DNA of 64,000 bases from Lacticaseibacillus suibinensis (lineage in GTDB: Bacteria; Bacillota; Bacilli; Lactobacillales; Lactobacillaceae). The notes beneath the pieces are model-generated. The model was given only the letters and a program-made list of their open reading frames with translations. It was not told the DNA's origin and made no database searches. The position numbers and the translations under genes are program-made. The stretch spans positions 47,199 to 111,198 of the forward strand of contig NZ_RHOK01000007.1 in assembly GCF_003946175.1 (NCBI RefSeq). The letters are read 5' to 3'. Below, one piece after another: positions 17,775-26,792 of the stretch; positions within the stretch are counted from its first letter, which is position 1, and each line of letters opens with the position of its first letter.

Positions 17775-18533
17775 GTGGCGTTCATAGAAATTCAGCATCT
17801 AACCAAGCGTTACGGGCAACGACAGGCAGTGCTAGATGATCTCAGTTTAGACATCGCTGCCAATGAATTCGTCGGTATCATGGGGCCAAGTGGGGTAGGC
17901 AAGTCAACCTTGCTTAACATCATCGCAACCTTGAAGAAACCAACCGCAGGCACCGTCTTCGTCGCCGGTCAGCCAGTGACAAAGTGGCGTGACGCCAAAG
18001 CAGCCAACTTTCGCCGCACCCAATTGGGCTTGATGATTCAGGATTTCCGCTTGTTACCAAACTTGACCATTGGCGATAACATCGCGCTGCCTTTGACCAT
18101 CTTGCCACCACAGCCCAAAGACTTGGCCGACCGGGTTGCTCAAGTTGCGGCGCAATTTTCTTTGGTTCCGCTTTTGACGCGCTACCCCCATCAACTAAGC
18201 ATTGGCCAGCAGCAGCGCGTTGCCGCCGCCCGGGCCATCATCACCAAGCCAAGGCTAATTTTAGCTGATGAACCGACGGCGAGCCTCGATTCTCATGCCG
18301 CCACCACTTTCCTCCAGCACCTCGCCAAGTTACATCACGAGGCTCACACAACCACTATCTTGGTCACCCACGATGCCTTCACCGCGAGTTTTTGTGACCG
18401 CATTGTCTTTATCAAAGATGGGCGATTTTTTGCTGCGGTAACCTCAAAAGGCAATCAACAACAATTCTTTGAGCAAATCGTTGAAACAGCGGCAATTAGC
18501 GGTGGAAGGTGGCGCGATGAGACGATTAATTAA
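17775..18533 (+). CDS. ABC transporter ATP-binding protein (LolD/MacB type)
   Basis: About 252 aa. Walker A GPSGVGKST (about residue 37), a LolD/MacB-like Q-loop (MIQDFRLLPNLT), signature LSIGQQQR and Walker B LILADEPTASLD are intact, followed by the switch His in VTHD. Start is GTG at 17775 or GTG at 17766; both follow the G8 tract and are in frame. It overlaps the permease gene by 17 bp. Pairs of this kind export peptides, sense antimicrobials or extract lipoproteins. No two-component partner is adjacent. Confidence 0.9.
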   Translation: MAFIEIQHLTKRYGQRQAVLDDLSLDIAANEFVGIMGPSGVGKSTLLNIIATLKKPTAGTVFVAGQPVTKWRDAKAANFRRTQLGLMIQDFRLLPNLTIGDNIALPLTILPPQPKDLADRVAQVAAQFSLVPLLTRYPHQLSIGQQQRVAAARAIITKPRLILADEPTASLDSHAATTFLQHLAKLHHEAHTTTILVTHDAFTASFCDRIVFIKDGRFFAAVTSKGNQQQFFEQIVETAAISGGRWRDETIN

Positions 18534-19854
18534 ACCCTTGAGGTCCCATGCCGCTTTAGGCCGCGTCTTGATGTTCGCTGGCGGGGCACTAGCGACAGTT
18601 TTGTACGCTTTATTGTCAATTCTGGCCACCTCGGCGGTGATGCGCGGGGTCACGCCCGCAATCGCAACGCTACTTAAACAGTGCTTATGGACTTTGGTTG
18701 GGGTACTCAGCGGGCTTGAAGTGCTCGTAATGGGGTATCTCTATCAACAGATGCTTTCGCACTATCGCACTGAGTTTCAGCTATATCGGACGCTAGGCAT
18801 GCCGTTATGGTACCTCGCTTTGCGCTTGATCGGCGAAAACGGCCTCTGGGCTATCCTGACCAGCGGAATCGGTGTCGCCGCTGGTTTTATCGGTTCTAAG
18901 TTTTTTGCGATGTGGTTGTTTCGAATGATGTCACTGCCGTTGAACACTGGCCTCCTATGGTCTGCCCGGGCGGCAAGCCAACTGCTGATTGGCTACACGA
19001 TTGGCTATAGCCTATTAGCGGTGACTGGCTGGTTACGTTTTTGCCGCCCTTTAGGCAGTCAAGATCGCCACAAACCGACCAGCCATCGTCGCCTTAACGA
19101 CCGCTGGCAATGGCTGATAGCATTACTGGCGCCATTGGGTTTATTGGCCAGCGACTATGGGCTAGCCCACTGGTCAACCACGCCGCCAACCATTAGTGCT
19201 TGGTTGAGCTTAACCATGATTGGAATCTTTGCCGTGTGTGCTTTTACCCTACCAGCAGGATTGGCGCTCATTGCCCGGACTCCTGGCATCCGGCAACATG
19301 CAACGCGATTACTGAGCGTAGCAACCTGTCGCCAATTATTACAGCGGTACTGGCTGACGATGGGCTTGACAGCAGGCCTGCTCAGTGGCGGAATTGCACT
19401 GTTATTAAGTGGCTTGATGCAATATCAAGCCCTCCATACGGCCAAAACGCCACTCCTCTTTTTGGCCACTTTGGCGACCGTTGACGGCGTTGGTGTTGAT
19501 GCTGCCGCCGGGATAACCTTGTTCACAACCACCATGCTTAGTTTTGCCATGCTGGTCGCCGCTGCCATTATCCTGGGCTTGGTGCAGCGCTTAAACGCAT
19601 GGGTCCAAAATGACGCCACAACGTTATATCAATTGGGTATGCCCCGCGCAGCGCTTGTGCGGATCAAACAACTCCAAGCTGGGTTAGTTGCCGGTTTGCC
19701 TTTATTATTGGGGGTCCTCAATACTGTGGTCATCTTAGCTGGCAGAATGACCTTATTGCAGCATGAGCACAACAACAGTTGGTTCATGCTCGTATCGGTA
19801 CTTCTGTATCTTGCTGTCGTGCAAATCGTCAGTCGCAGCAGCGCTAACGACTGA
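18517..19854 (+). CDS. FtsX-like ABC transporter permease
   Basis: 445 aa from the ATG at 18517 behind GGAAGG. There are about eight hydrophobic segments in two blocks; the pattern LYRTLGMPLWYLALRLIGENG (first block) and TLYQLGMPRAALVRIKQLQAG (second block) gives the paired coupling-helix motif of FtsX/MacB permeases. It is shorter than BceB-type permeases and lacks their large extracellular loop. Translation is coupled to the ATPase by overlap. Substrate unknown. Confidence 0.82.
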   Translation: MRRLIKPLRSHAALGRVLMFAGGALATVLYALLSILATSAVMRGVTPAIATLLKQCLWTLVGVLSGLEVLVMGYLYQQMLSHYRTEFQLYRTLGMPLWYLALRLIGENGLWAILTSGIGVAAGFIGSKFFAMWLFRMMSLPLNTGLLWSARAASQLLIGYTIGYSLLAVTGWLRFCRPLGSQDRHKPTSHRRLNDRWQWLIALLAPLGLLASDYGLAHWSTTPPTISAWLSLTMIGIFAVCAFTLPAGLALIARTPGIRQHATRLLSVATCRQLLQRYWLTMGLTAGLLSGGIALLLSGLMQYQALHTAKTPLLFLATLATVDGVGVDAAAGITLFTTTMLSFAMLVAAAIILGLVQRLNAWVQNDATTLYQLGMPRAALVRIKQLQAGLVAGLPLLLGVLNTVVILAGRMTLLQHEHNNSWFMLVSVLLYLAVVQIVSRSSAND

Positions 19855-19900
19855 TGATGTGACCGGCGGAAAGTCATTGCGGCACCCGGTACAGGAGCCA

Positions 19901-19947
19901 AAAATCGCGCCAGCAGCAGTGACCTCAACTGCTGCTGGCGCGATTTT
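19901..19947. terminator. Bidirectional terminator between FtsX-like and alpha-galactosidase genes
   Basis: A 20-bp arm at 19901-19920 pairs perfectly with 19928-19947 (core CGCGCCAGCAGCAGT), with A and T tracts at the ends, between converging genes. Confidence 0.9.
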
Positions 19948-19954
19948 GCTCTCC

Positions 19955-22141
19955 TTACTTGACGCGCTTAAACACCCAGCGCTGACTGACAAAATCCCCT
20001 TGCGGTTTGGCAATGGCGACGCCCACCGCCATCAGGTATGCGGCCGGATAAATTTGGCCGTCTGTTGCCTGCCACAGGCTATCCGCTGGTAAAGCCAAGG
20101 CTTTTAGCCGCTTCATCACGGTATTCGGCTGCGCCAAGACGTTCACATGATCGATGATCAAAGTGGTGGCGTCCAGCTTTTGCCAGGCGTATTCATTGCG
20201 TTCGTCATACACGGCGAGCCAGTCCAGCTGACCCATTTGCAGTGTCTGACGCAGTGGCTTATACGCGCTCACCTCAGCTTTGATTTGCGCCAAGGTCGCC
20301 TCATCACAGGCCAATAAGTTAAGCTCGTAGCCGCAAGCGCCAAACTCGGCCACCGCCGCCCGCGTGGCCAGTGGCGTGGTGCGGCCGGTTTGCTGATTGG
20401 GCACCATCGACACGTGGCAGGACAAGGCTTGCGGCGGATAAATAAAGCTCGTGCCGCGCTGAATCCCCAGCCGCGCAATCGCGTCGGTATCATCTGACGT
20501 CCAGATTTGCGGCGCATAAGCGAGCATCCCAGCATCAAAACGCCCGCCGCCGCCAGCACAGCCTTCAAACATCACCTGCGGATGCGCGCTGGTGACCGCC
20601 TGTAGCACCCGGTACAACCCTAGGAGATAACGATGCCGCAACTCTCCTTGCCGCTCAGCGGGCAAAGCTGGGGTGTAAAGATCGGTGAGATTGCGATTCA
20701 TGTCCCATTTCACGTAATCAATGTCATGCTCATCCAGCAAGGCATTCAGCGCTTTGATCAGGTGATCCTGCACCTCGACGCGGCCCAGGTCCAAGGCATA
20801 AGTGTGCCGGGCCAGGCTCGGGGTGTGGTGCGGGTCACGAATGATCCAATCGGGATGGTCATGATACAGATGCGAGTTAGGGGAGACCATTTCCGGCTCC
20901 ACCCAAATACCAAAATCCAAACCCAGTTTTTGAATCTCGGTAATCAAATGATCAAGGCCACCGAGCTTGGCTTCATTCGGCCACCAGTCGCCCAGCGCTG
21001 TGGTTTCATCATCTCGGCCATCGCCGAACCACCCGTCATCCAAGACGAAGCGTTCAATCCCCACGGCAGCCGCTTTTTGGGCCAACGCCACCAACGTCTT
21101 TTCATCAAAATCAAAGAACGTGGCTTCCCAGTTATTGATGACCAGCGGCCGCTCCTGCTTGGCAAAAACCGCCGGCAACAGGCGGTCGGTGTAGAGCTGC
21201 TGGAAGTGGTGGCTCACCGTGCGCAACCCGCTGGTGCCAAGCGCAATCACAGCTTGCGGCGTGGTGAAACTGGCCTCAGGCGTTAAGGTCCAATCGAACT
21301 GCCAATCATTCAAGCCTAGCTGGACTCGAGCGTTCTGGTGCATATCGACTTGCACCTGCGCCAAAAAATCCCCGCTGTAAATCAAGTTGGCCGCCAGCGC
21401 CGCCCCTTGCTGCCAATCCGTATGCGGCTGGGCCAGCACCACCGTTGGCTGCTGCCCATGGCCACTGGCGCCGCGCATCGAATCCACCCCTTGCAGCCCT
21501 GGTTGCAACGCCCGCCGCACCGGCTGGGCTTCGCGGCCCCAAGCGCCGGAAAAGGTGATGAGGTCTGCCTGATCAGACAAAAAGTCCCAGGACCACGATA
21601 AGGCGCGGGTCACGTGCAGCTTGGCATGGCCGGTGTTTTTGATCACCACATGCTGGGCAAAGGTGTCATGCGCGGCATCGGCTTCAATGTACAAGGTCAC
21701 CGTGATGGATGCGGCTTCATCCGCTAAGGTGAGCGCCAGCCCGCTGGCCTCGGCTGCCGGTAGCGCGCGCAGCGCTGGCAAGTCAGCCGGCGTCGGCAAC
21801 TGGTCCAGCCACTGCGCGCTTTGAAAGCGTAAATCCAAGACTTCTGACCCACTTTCCTGCCGCACCATCAACGCGGGCCGGCGCATATCAGGCGTGCCGA
21901 AGGTCGGATACAGCAGTGGCAACTGCTCAAGCCGAAAATCGTGAATGCCATCGGTGTCCGCCAGGTAGCTGGCGCGACCCATTTCAGTGATGATGCCGCC
22001 TAGCTTAGTGCCCACTGGGAGGCGCTGGCCTAAGTACAAGGCCACGACATGGCCAGTGGCAAGCACCCCGATACTCATTTGATTGTGCTTGGTGCGTAAA
22101 TCGAATTGATGAATCAGTTGTTTGGCTGCTTGGGCCTCCAT
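19955..22141 (-). CDS. GH36 alpha-galactosidase
   Basis: 728 aa, normal for bacterial GH36. A beta-sandwich N-terminal domain is followed by a TIM barrel with ERFVLDDGWFGDGRDD (about 365), WVEPEMV (about 410), catalytic nucleophile Asp in YVKWDMNR (about 475) and acid/base Asp in TSDDTDA (about 545). It hydrolyses terminal alpha-galactose from raffinose-type or polymer-derived oligosaccharides in the cytoplasm. ATG at 22141 follows AAAGGAAAG; the open frame runs further upstream into rpoN. Last gene of the sigma-54-driven operon, 16 bp after rpoN. Confidence 0.93.
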   Translation of the reverse strand: MEAQAAKQLIHQFDLRTKHNQMSIGVLATGHVVALYLGQRLPVGTKLGGIITEMGRASYLADTDGIHDFRLEQLPLLYPTFGTPDMRRPALMVRQESGSEVLDLRFQSAQWLDQLPTPADLPALRALPAAEASGLALTLADEAASITVTLYIEADAAHDTFAQHVVIKNTGHAKLHVTRALSWSWDFLSDQADLITFSGAWGREAQPVRRALQPGLQGVDSMRGASGHGQQPTVVLAQPHTDWQQGAALAANLIYSGDFLAQVQVDMHQNARVQLGLNDWQFDWTLTPEASFTTPQAVIALGTSGLRTVSHHFQQLYTDRLLPAVFAKQERPLVINNWEATFFDFDEKTLVALAQKAAAVGIERFVLDDGWFGDGRDDETTALGDWWPNEAKLGGLDHLITEIQKLGLDFGIWVEPEMVSPNSHLYHDHPDWIIRDPHHTPSLARHTYALDLGRVEVQDHLIKALNALLDEHDIDYVKWDMNRNLTDLYTPALPAERQGELRHRYLLGLYRVLQAVTSAHPQVMFEGCAGGGGRFDAGMLAYAPQIWTSDDTDAIARLGIQRGTSFIYPPQALSCHVSMVPNQQTGRTTPLATRAAVAEFGACGYELNLLACDEATLAQIKAEVSAYKPLRQTLQMGQLDWLAVYDERNEYAWQKLDATTLIIDHVNVLAQPNTVMKRLKALALPADSLWQATDGQIYPAAYLMAVGVAIAKPQGDFVSQRWVFKRVK

Positions 22142-22157
22142 GATAACTTTCCTTTCT

Positions 22158-23459
22158 TTATGGCTGTTTCCGCGCATGCGCTGGCGCGATGCCGGCTTTT
22201 TGCCGATACTTGGCGACGGTGCGCCGCGCGACGGCAAAATGAGCCGCGGCGAGCTGCTTGGCTAAGGCTTCATCGCTCAACGGATGCTTAGAATCTTCTG
22301 CCGCCACCAGTTGTTTGAGCGCCTTGATCAGCTGATCCGTGGAATGCGCCGCCTCGGTTGCCACCGCTGGCGCGTAGCGCGAGAAGAACATTTTCAGCGG
22401 GAACACGCCAAAATCGGTTTGCAAATACTTGCCATTAATCGCCCGCGAGACGGTGGATTCCGCAATCTGCAAAGTCTGGGCAATATCCCGCAGCAAAAGC
22501 GGCGCCAAGGGCTGCTGAGGATTCTCAAAATAGGCGAATTGGCGCCGCACAATTTCCCGGCCAATCGTGGTCAGCGTGTTTTCGCGCCGCTGCAAAGCGT
22601 ATTCCAGCGCGCGAAACTGCTCTTTTTTGGCCTGCAAGTACTCCCGCGCCTCAGCGTCCGCTGTGGCTTTCAGCTCATCATAGGTGGCCTGGGCGAAAAT
22701 CAGCTCGGCCTGGCCCCGCCGATTGAGCTTCAGGCTAGCTTTGCCGTCGCGCACGGTGACCGTCAGCTCCGGCACCACAAATTCAACCGGCGTATGGTTA
22801 TACGCCAAGCCGGGATCGGCCGACAGGGTTTGCACGTAATGCAAGCAGGCGGTGAGTCCAGCATCATCCAGGCCTAATGCCTGTTTGATGGGCTGATACC
22901 GGTGGGCCACTAAATCGTCAAAATGCTCCTGCAGCAGCGCCAATACCCCGTCTGGAATCGGATCTGGGTCTTGCTCCGCTTGCAAATACAAGCATTCCTG
23001 CAAGTCATGGGCGCCCACGCCTGGTGGATCCAGTCGCTGCAGCAAGGTTTTGGCATCGGCCAGCGTGATCGCGTCGATGCCCAGCTCCTTTTGAATCTCG
23101 GCATCACTTAGCGGCAGATACCCACGCGGATCGAGCTGCTGCACTAGGTAAATCACCAAGGTGCGCAGTGGCGTATCACGCATGGTCAGCTGCGCTTGAG
23201 TCAACAGATACTCGAACAAGGATTGATGCGTATCTGCTAACGGCTGCTCGGCGGCTGGGGCCCCTGGCGCCGCTGGCGGTGCTAAGTGCGTGCGCACCTC
23301 CAGCAGCGGATTTTCCAGGCTGACGTTTTTGAGGTAATCGATCAGATCCAAGGCGTCGAGCTGCAGCATTAAAATGGACTGCCGCATCCCTTGCGTCAAC
23401 GTGAACTTCTGGACTTGAGTTTGATTTTGCACAAAATCGAACTGTTGCGTGGGTTTCAC
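22158..23459 (-). CDS. rpoN: RNA polymerase sigma-54 factor RpoN
   Basis: 433 aa. The Gln/Leu-rich activator-interacting region (KFTLTQGMRQSILMLQLDALDL, residues 16-37), a core-binding middle part and a C-terminal DNA-binding part with HTH (IAQTLQIAESTVSRAING) end in the RpoN box ARRTVAKYRQ. Start is GTG at 23459 behind AAAGGAGAGG. It is embedded in a PTS/glycosidase operon, 18 bp after the HAD gene and 16 bp before the alpha-galactosidase gene. With the operon's -24/-12 promoter this implies RpoN-dependent rpoN transcription in addition to any internal promoter. Confidence 0.97.
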   Translation of the reverse strand: MKPTQQFDFVQNQTQVQKFTLTQGMRQSILMLQLDALDLIDYLKNVSLENPLLEVRTHLAPPAAPGAPAAEQPLADTHQSLFEYLLTQAQLTMRDTPLRTLVIYLVQQLDPRGYLPLSDAEIQKELGIDAITLADAKTLLQRLDPPGVGAHDLQECLYLQAEQDPDPIPDGVLALLQEHFDDLVAHRYQPIKQALGLDDAGLTACLHYVQTLSADPGLAYNHTPVEFVVPELTVTVRDGKASLKLNRRGQAELIFAQATYDELKATADAEAREYLQAKKEQFRALEYALQRRENTLTTIGREIVRRQFAYFENPQQPLAPLLLRDIAQTLQIAESTVSRAINGKYLQTDFGVFPLKMFFSRYAPAVATEAAHSTDQLIKALKQLVAAEDSKHPLSDEALAKQLAAAHFAVARRTVAKYRQKAGIAPAHARKQP

Positions 23460-23477
23460 GTGAATCCTCTCCTTTCG

Positions 23478-24266
23478 TTAAAGTAGCGTCCTCACCACTT
23501 GGGCGACCCCATCAAACGCGCGGTTATCCACCACCTGATCCGCCGCGACTTGCACCACGGGCAAGGCGTTGCTCATCGCCACCCCGAGCCCCGCCCCGTG
23601 CAGCAGCGCAGCATCATTTTCATAATCACCAAACGCCACCGTGGCCGCCATGGCAATGCCGCGCAAGGCGCATAAATGCTGCAAGCCGGTTAATTTATTG
23701 ACGCCTGGCGCGGTCATTTCGAGAAAATGCGTATCCGTCCAGCTGCAGGTCACCGCAGTTTGCGACCGCACGGCGGCCGCTGCGGCTTCCAGGGCGGGGC
23801 GTTCACCGCTAAAACTTAGCTTATAAATCGTGGTAGTTTGAACAGCTGTGGTCAAAGCGGTTAAATCATGTGGTAGCTCCTTCAAATACCCGGGCACCCA
23901 GGTGGCAGCTGGCGGCACGTACTCAAACCCGGCCTCAAGCGCTGACAGCGACAAATTCAAGCCAAACTGTTGGCCAATCGCCATCAGCGTCGTCAGTTGC
24001 GCCGGCGTCAAGGCGGTGCTGGCAATCACTTGATTGTCGGCATCGGCAATGCAGGCACCATTGAAGAAAATCTTATCGCCGCGCACCCCTAGTGCCTGGT
24101 ACAGCGCTGCAATCGAGGCCAATCGCCGCCCGGAGGCCACCACAAACGCATACCCAGCCGCAACGGCCTGGCGAATGGCGTTGGCGTTTTGAAGCGAAGG
24201 CTGGCCCTGCGCATTCAAAAAAGTCCGGTCAAGATCCGTGCAAATCAGCTTAAAAGAAGGGGTCAT
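23478..24266 (-). CDS. Cof-type HAD-superfamily phosphatase
   Basis: 262 aa. HAD motif I CTDLDRTFLN (nucleophile Asp; canonical DDGT is here DLDRT), motif II ASGRR, a Cof-type C2 cap and motif IV GDYENDAALL. Cof proteins dephosphorylate sugar phosphates, nucleotides or flavin phosphates. It overlaps the EIIA stop by 17 bp and precedes rpoN by 18 bp, so it probably dephosphorylates an intermediate of the imported sugar. Substrate inferred only from context. Confidence 0.88.
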   Translation of the reverse strand: MTPSFKLICTDLDRTFLNAQGQPSLQNANAIRQAVAAGYAFVVASGRRLASIAALYQALGVRGDKIFFNGACIADADNQVIASTALTPAQLTTLMAIGQQFGLNLSLSALEAGFEYVPPAATWVPGYLKELPHDLTALTTAVQTTTIYKLSFSGERPALEAAAAAVRSQTAVTCSWTDTHFLEMTAPGVNKLTGLQHLCALRGIAMAATVAFGDYENDAALLHGAGLGVAMSNALPVVQVAADQVVDNRAFDGVAQVVRTLL

Positions 24267-24666
24267 CTTCGGTCACTTTTTGCAGTTTGACTTCTTGAAT
24301 GCCTTGCTGGGCCTGCTGCATGATGTGCTGCAAGCTGTCTTGGTCGAACTGCTGGGCCAGCACCAGCTGCAAAACCAGCGCCAAGTTCATGCCGCCAATC
24401 AGCTGCACATTGGCATGCACTAACAGGGCCATGCAGGCGTTACACATGGAACCGCCCACCAAGTCCGCCAAAATCAGCACCGGTTCTTCCGCCGGCAAGG
24501 TTTTGGCAATTTGAGCCACCACATCATCCGGTTTTTGCCCCGGCATCAGCCCATAAGCACTCAGCTGCGGCTGGGTGCCGGCGATCATTTCTACGGCATG
24601 TTTCATGCCTGCTGCAAGCTGATTATGTGAAACCAGAATAATTTTAACCACGTTGACCATCTCCAT
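24250..24666 (-). CDS. PTS mannose-family EIIA component
   Basis: About 133-138 aa. The phosphorylated His is in ILVSHNQLAAGM (about residue 13); LILADLVGGSMCNA (about 68) and IGGMNLALVLQLV complete the EIIA-Man fold. It supplies the phosphoryl group for the EIIB/C/D encoded at 7.2-9.3 kb, since no other mannose-family EIIA is seen in the window. The start is uncertain: ATG at 24666 lacks a clear ribosome site, while GTG at 24651 lies 9 nt after GGAG and gives the family-typical opening VVKIILVSH. Confidence 0.92.
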   Translation of the reverse strand: MEMVNVVKIILVSHNQLAAGMKHAVEMIAGTQPQLSAYGLMPGQKPDDVVAQIAKTLPAEEPVLILADLVGGSMCNACMALLVHANVQLIGGMNLALVLQLVLAQQFDQDSLQHIMQQAQQGIQEVKLQKVTEDDPFF

Positions 24667-24708
24667 GTTGACTTCTTCGTTCGAATTTAGTGTGCAATCT
24701 GCTGCACA

Positions 24709-25638
24709 CTAGCCATTGACGGCAGTGTTGCGCTGCAACGGCTGATCCACCCACGGCACCACCAAATCGCGGCCGTGAATTTCAATCGGTAAAATGCTGT
24801 AGCCAGAATGCTGCAAATCCTCACGCTGCCAATGATCCAGCAGCAGATACCACTGGCCTTGGTACTGAAAGCCAAAGGTTGGCTGCCCGTCATAGGTCGT
24901 CGCCTTTTTTGGGCCCTCGCAAGGATTATCAATCAGCTTCTGATTGGCCACCAGAAAGTGCGACCGGGAAAATAGCGCTGGATTAGGCCGCCAGCCGGTG
25001 GTGCCACTGGTGATGGTGAAATACCACTCACCTTCATGGAAAATCACCGGGGCCTCGCGTTCTTGATCAATGAACAGCTTGCGCACTTCGCCGGTCACGC
25101 CCAGGTAATCCGGCGTCAAATTGGCCACGTACAGCGTTTTGTTCATGTTGGCACTGTGGACCAGATAAGCCTGGCCGTTTTCTTCATATAGCGTCATATC
25201 GCGGCTGTCAAAATTGTTCGGGCGCAGAATTTGCTGGACCGTGAACGGCCCTGTCGGCTGCTTGGCTGTGGCGACGAGGCAGCCAGCGAAGCGGTAATCC
25301 GGCGTGTCAAAATGGCACCACATCACGAATTGCTTGGTCTGGGCATTGAACAACACCTTGGGCCGCTCCACAATCGATTCTGCCTGCACCTGCTGGCTAG
25401 GATCACTGGCGGCTGTCAGCACGTCGCCGACCCGGTGCCAGGTCAGCAAATCGGTGGAGCGATAGCAACCAATCCCGACAAACGGGACGCGGCTGGTGCC
25501 AGCAATGTTCGCGACGCCTTTGTCTTCCCCGTACCAGAAATATTCACCTTCATAAGGGACAATGCTGCCACCATGGGCCTGAATGAGCGCCCCTTGGTCA
25601 TCGTGCCAGGGCTGGCCGTTTACATTAGCGATTACCAT
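24709..25638 (-). CDS. GH43-family glycosidase (galactanase-like subfamily)
   Basis: 309 aa. The pattern IQAHGGSIVPYEGEYFWYGEDK near the N-terminus is typical of GH43 members related to exo-beta-1,3-galactanase, where the usual catalytic-base Asp of GH43 is replaced. Later blades show SRDMTLYEENGQAYLVHS (Asp) and DQEREAPVIFHEGEWYFTITSG (Glu, about residue 195). No signal peptide. It overlaps the GH88 gene by 7 bp. Likely removes galactose or a related sugar from oligosaccharides; the specificity is inference. Confidence 0.8.
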   Translation of the reverse strand: MVIANVNGQPWHDDQGALIQAHGGSIVPYEGEYFWYGEDKGVANIAGTSRVPFVGIGCYRSTDLLTWHRVGDVLTAASDPSQQVQAESIVERPKVLFNAQTKQFVMWCHFDTPDYRFAGCLVATAKQPTGPFTVQQILRPNNFDSRDMTLYEENGQAYLVHSANMNKTLYVANLTPDYLGVTGEVRKLFIDQEREAPVIFHEGEWYFTITSGTTGWRPNPALFSRSHFLVANQKLIDNPCEGPKKATTYDGQPTFGFQYQGQWYLLLDHWQREDLQHSGYSILPIEIHGRDLVVPWVDQPLQRNTAVNG

Positions 25639-26750
25639 AGCAAGAAGTCCTTTCCCAGCAAGCGCAAAATTCCTTCCACAAAATAGTAATCGCCGTAAAT
25701 CAGCGGCCGTTCCAGCTCGCTTTGGGCATCATGGTACGCCGGCGTGGCATCTTGCACAATCCCATCAGTCGCCAAATTCCAATCGGCATGGTGGTCGGCA
25801 ATCGCCTTCAGCATGCGGGTGGCGGCATTCACGTACAGCGGGCGCTCTAATTCCGGCACATGCTTGGCAATTTCCAGCATCCCGCAAGCTGCGCAGGCGC
25901 TGGCTGAAGTATCCACTAGCACTGGCTCGGCTGGTGCCCGGAAATCTACCAGCGGCACATCCCCGGTCGTAGCAACGTTAGCGATAAAGTAGTTGGCGAC
26001 TTTTTTGGCCGTATCAAGATACGCCACTTCATGGGTGTGCGCATAAGCCAGCGCAAAGCCGCTGATCGCCCAGGCCTGCCCGCGTGACCAACTAGATCCC
26101 ACGCCGTAGCCTTGACCGCCCAAGGTTTCCACTAGCTCGCCGGTGTTGGGGTCAAAGACCGCAATATGGGCCACGGAACCATCTGGGCGCACGATATTTT
26201 CCATCACGGTGTGCGCGTGATCATCAGCGATGAACTTAAAGCGCGGATCCTTCAAGACGTCGGTCGCCCAGTACAGCAGTTGAATGTTGAACATCGAATC
26301 GATGATCACCCAGCCAGCGCGGTCGCGATTCCACGAACGAATGAACTTGCCGCGCGGGTTGTAGCGCCCCGCCAGCAGCTCGGCGGCGTGCAAGCCGCGC
26401 TGCAGTGAGCGCTCGGAGCCGGTTAAGCGGTAATCCGCCACCGCGGTCGGTAGCCACATAAAGCCGACGTCATGGTGCAAGCCCTTGAATTCCAGAAAGG
26501 CTTGATCAAGCTTGGCCTCCAGCCCCCGCGCCGTTTCCGCCGCTGCTTCATCGCCGGTGGCGTGATTCAGTTGCCAGAGCAGCCCACCCCAAAAGCCGTT
26601 GGTCCACCAAGTAATATCATTAGATTTATCGTCGTAGCGGCCATCCTTGACGATATACGGAATGCCGGCGCCAATGCGCTCCCGTTCCGCCGCCACTTTG
26701 GCGATGATTTTTTGGTAAGTGGCTTCCAGCCACGCTTGATTATCTGTCAT
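25632..26750 (-). CDS. GH88 unsaturated glucuronyl hydrolase
   Basis: 372 aa, an (alpha/alpha)6 barrel of GH88 length. Recognisable are DITWWTNGFWGGLLWQL (about 45), DVGFMWLP (catalytic Asp, about 95), IIDSMFNIQLLYWA (Asp, about 150) and GVGSSWSRGQAWAISG (about 215). GH88 hydrates the 4,5-double bond of an unsaturated uronic acid left by a polysaccharide lyase, releasing the ring-opened keto acid. First gene of the operon GH88-GH43-EIIA-HAD-rpoN-GH36. ATG at 26750 follows GGAGG. This is the strongest clue that the regulon handles lyase products. Confidence 0.93.
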   Translation of the reverse strand: MTDNQAWLEATYQKIIAKVAAERERIGAGIPYIVKDGRYDDKSNDITWWTNGFWGGLLWQLNHATGDEAAAETARGLEAKLDQAFLEFKGLHHDVGFMWLPTAVADYRLTGSERSLQRGLHAAELLAGRYNPRGKFIRSWNRDRAGWVIIDSMFNIQLLYWATDVLKDPRFKFIADDHAHTVMENIVRPDGSVAHIAVFDPNTGELVETLGGQGYGVGSSWSRGQAWAISGFALAYAHTHEVAYLDTAKKVANYFIANVATTGDVPLVDFRAPAEPVLVDTSASACAACGMLEIAKHVPELERPLYVNAATRMLKAIADHHADWNLATDGIVQDATPAYHDAQSELERPLIYGDYYFVEGILRLLGKDFLLW

Positions 26751-26792
26751 GTGATCCTCCTACTGTGATTGTCTCACTGTTCACCCTGCTAT

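Noticed and set aside
23450..23465. Possible extra parS (GGTTTCACGTGAATCC) at the start of rpoN
   Set aside because: Three mismatches to the consensus and it includes the GTG start region; kept out of the parS list.
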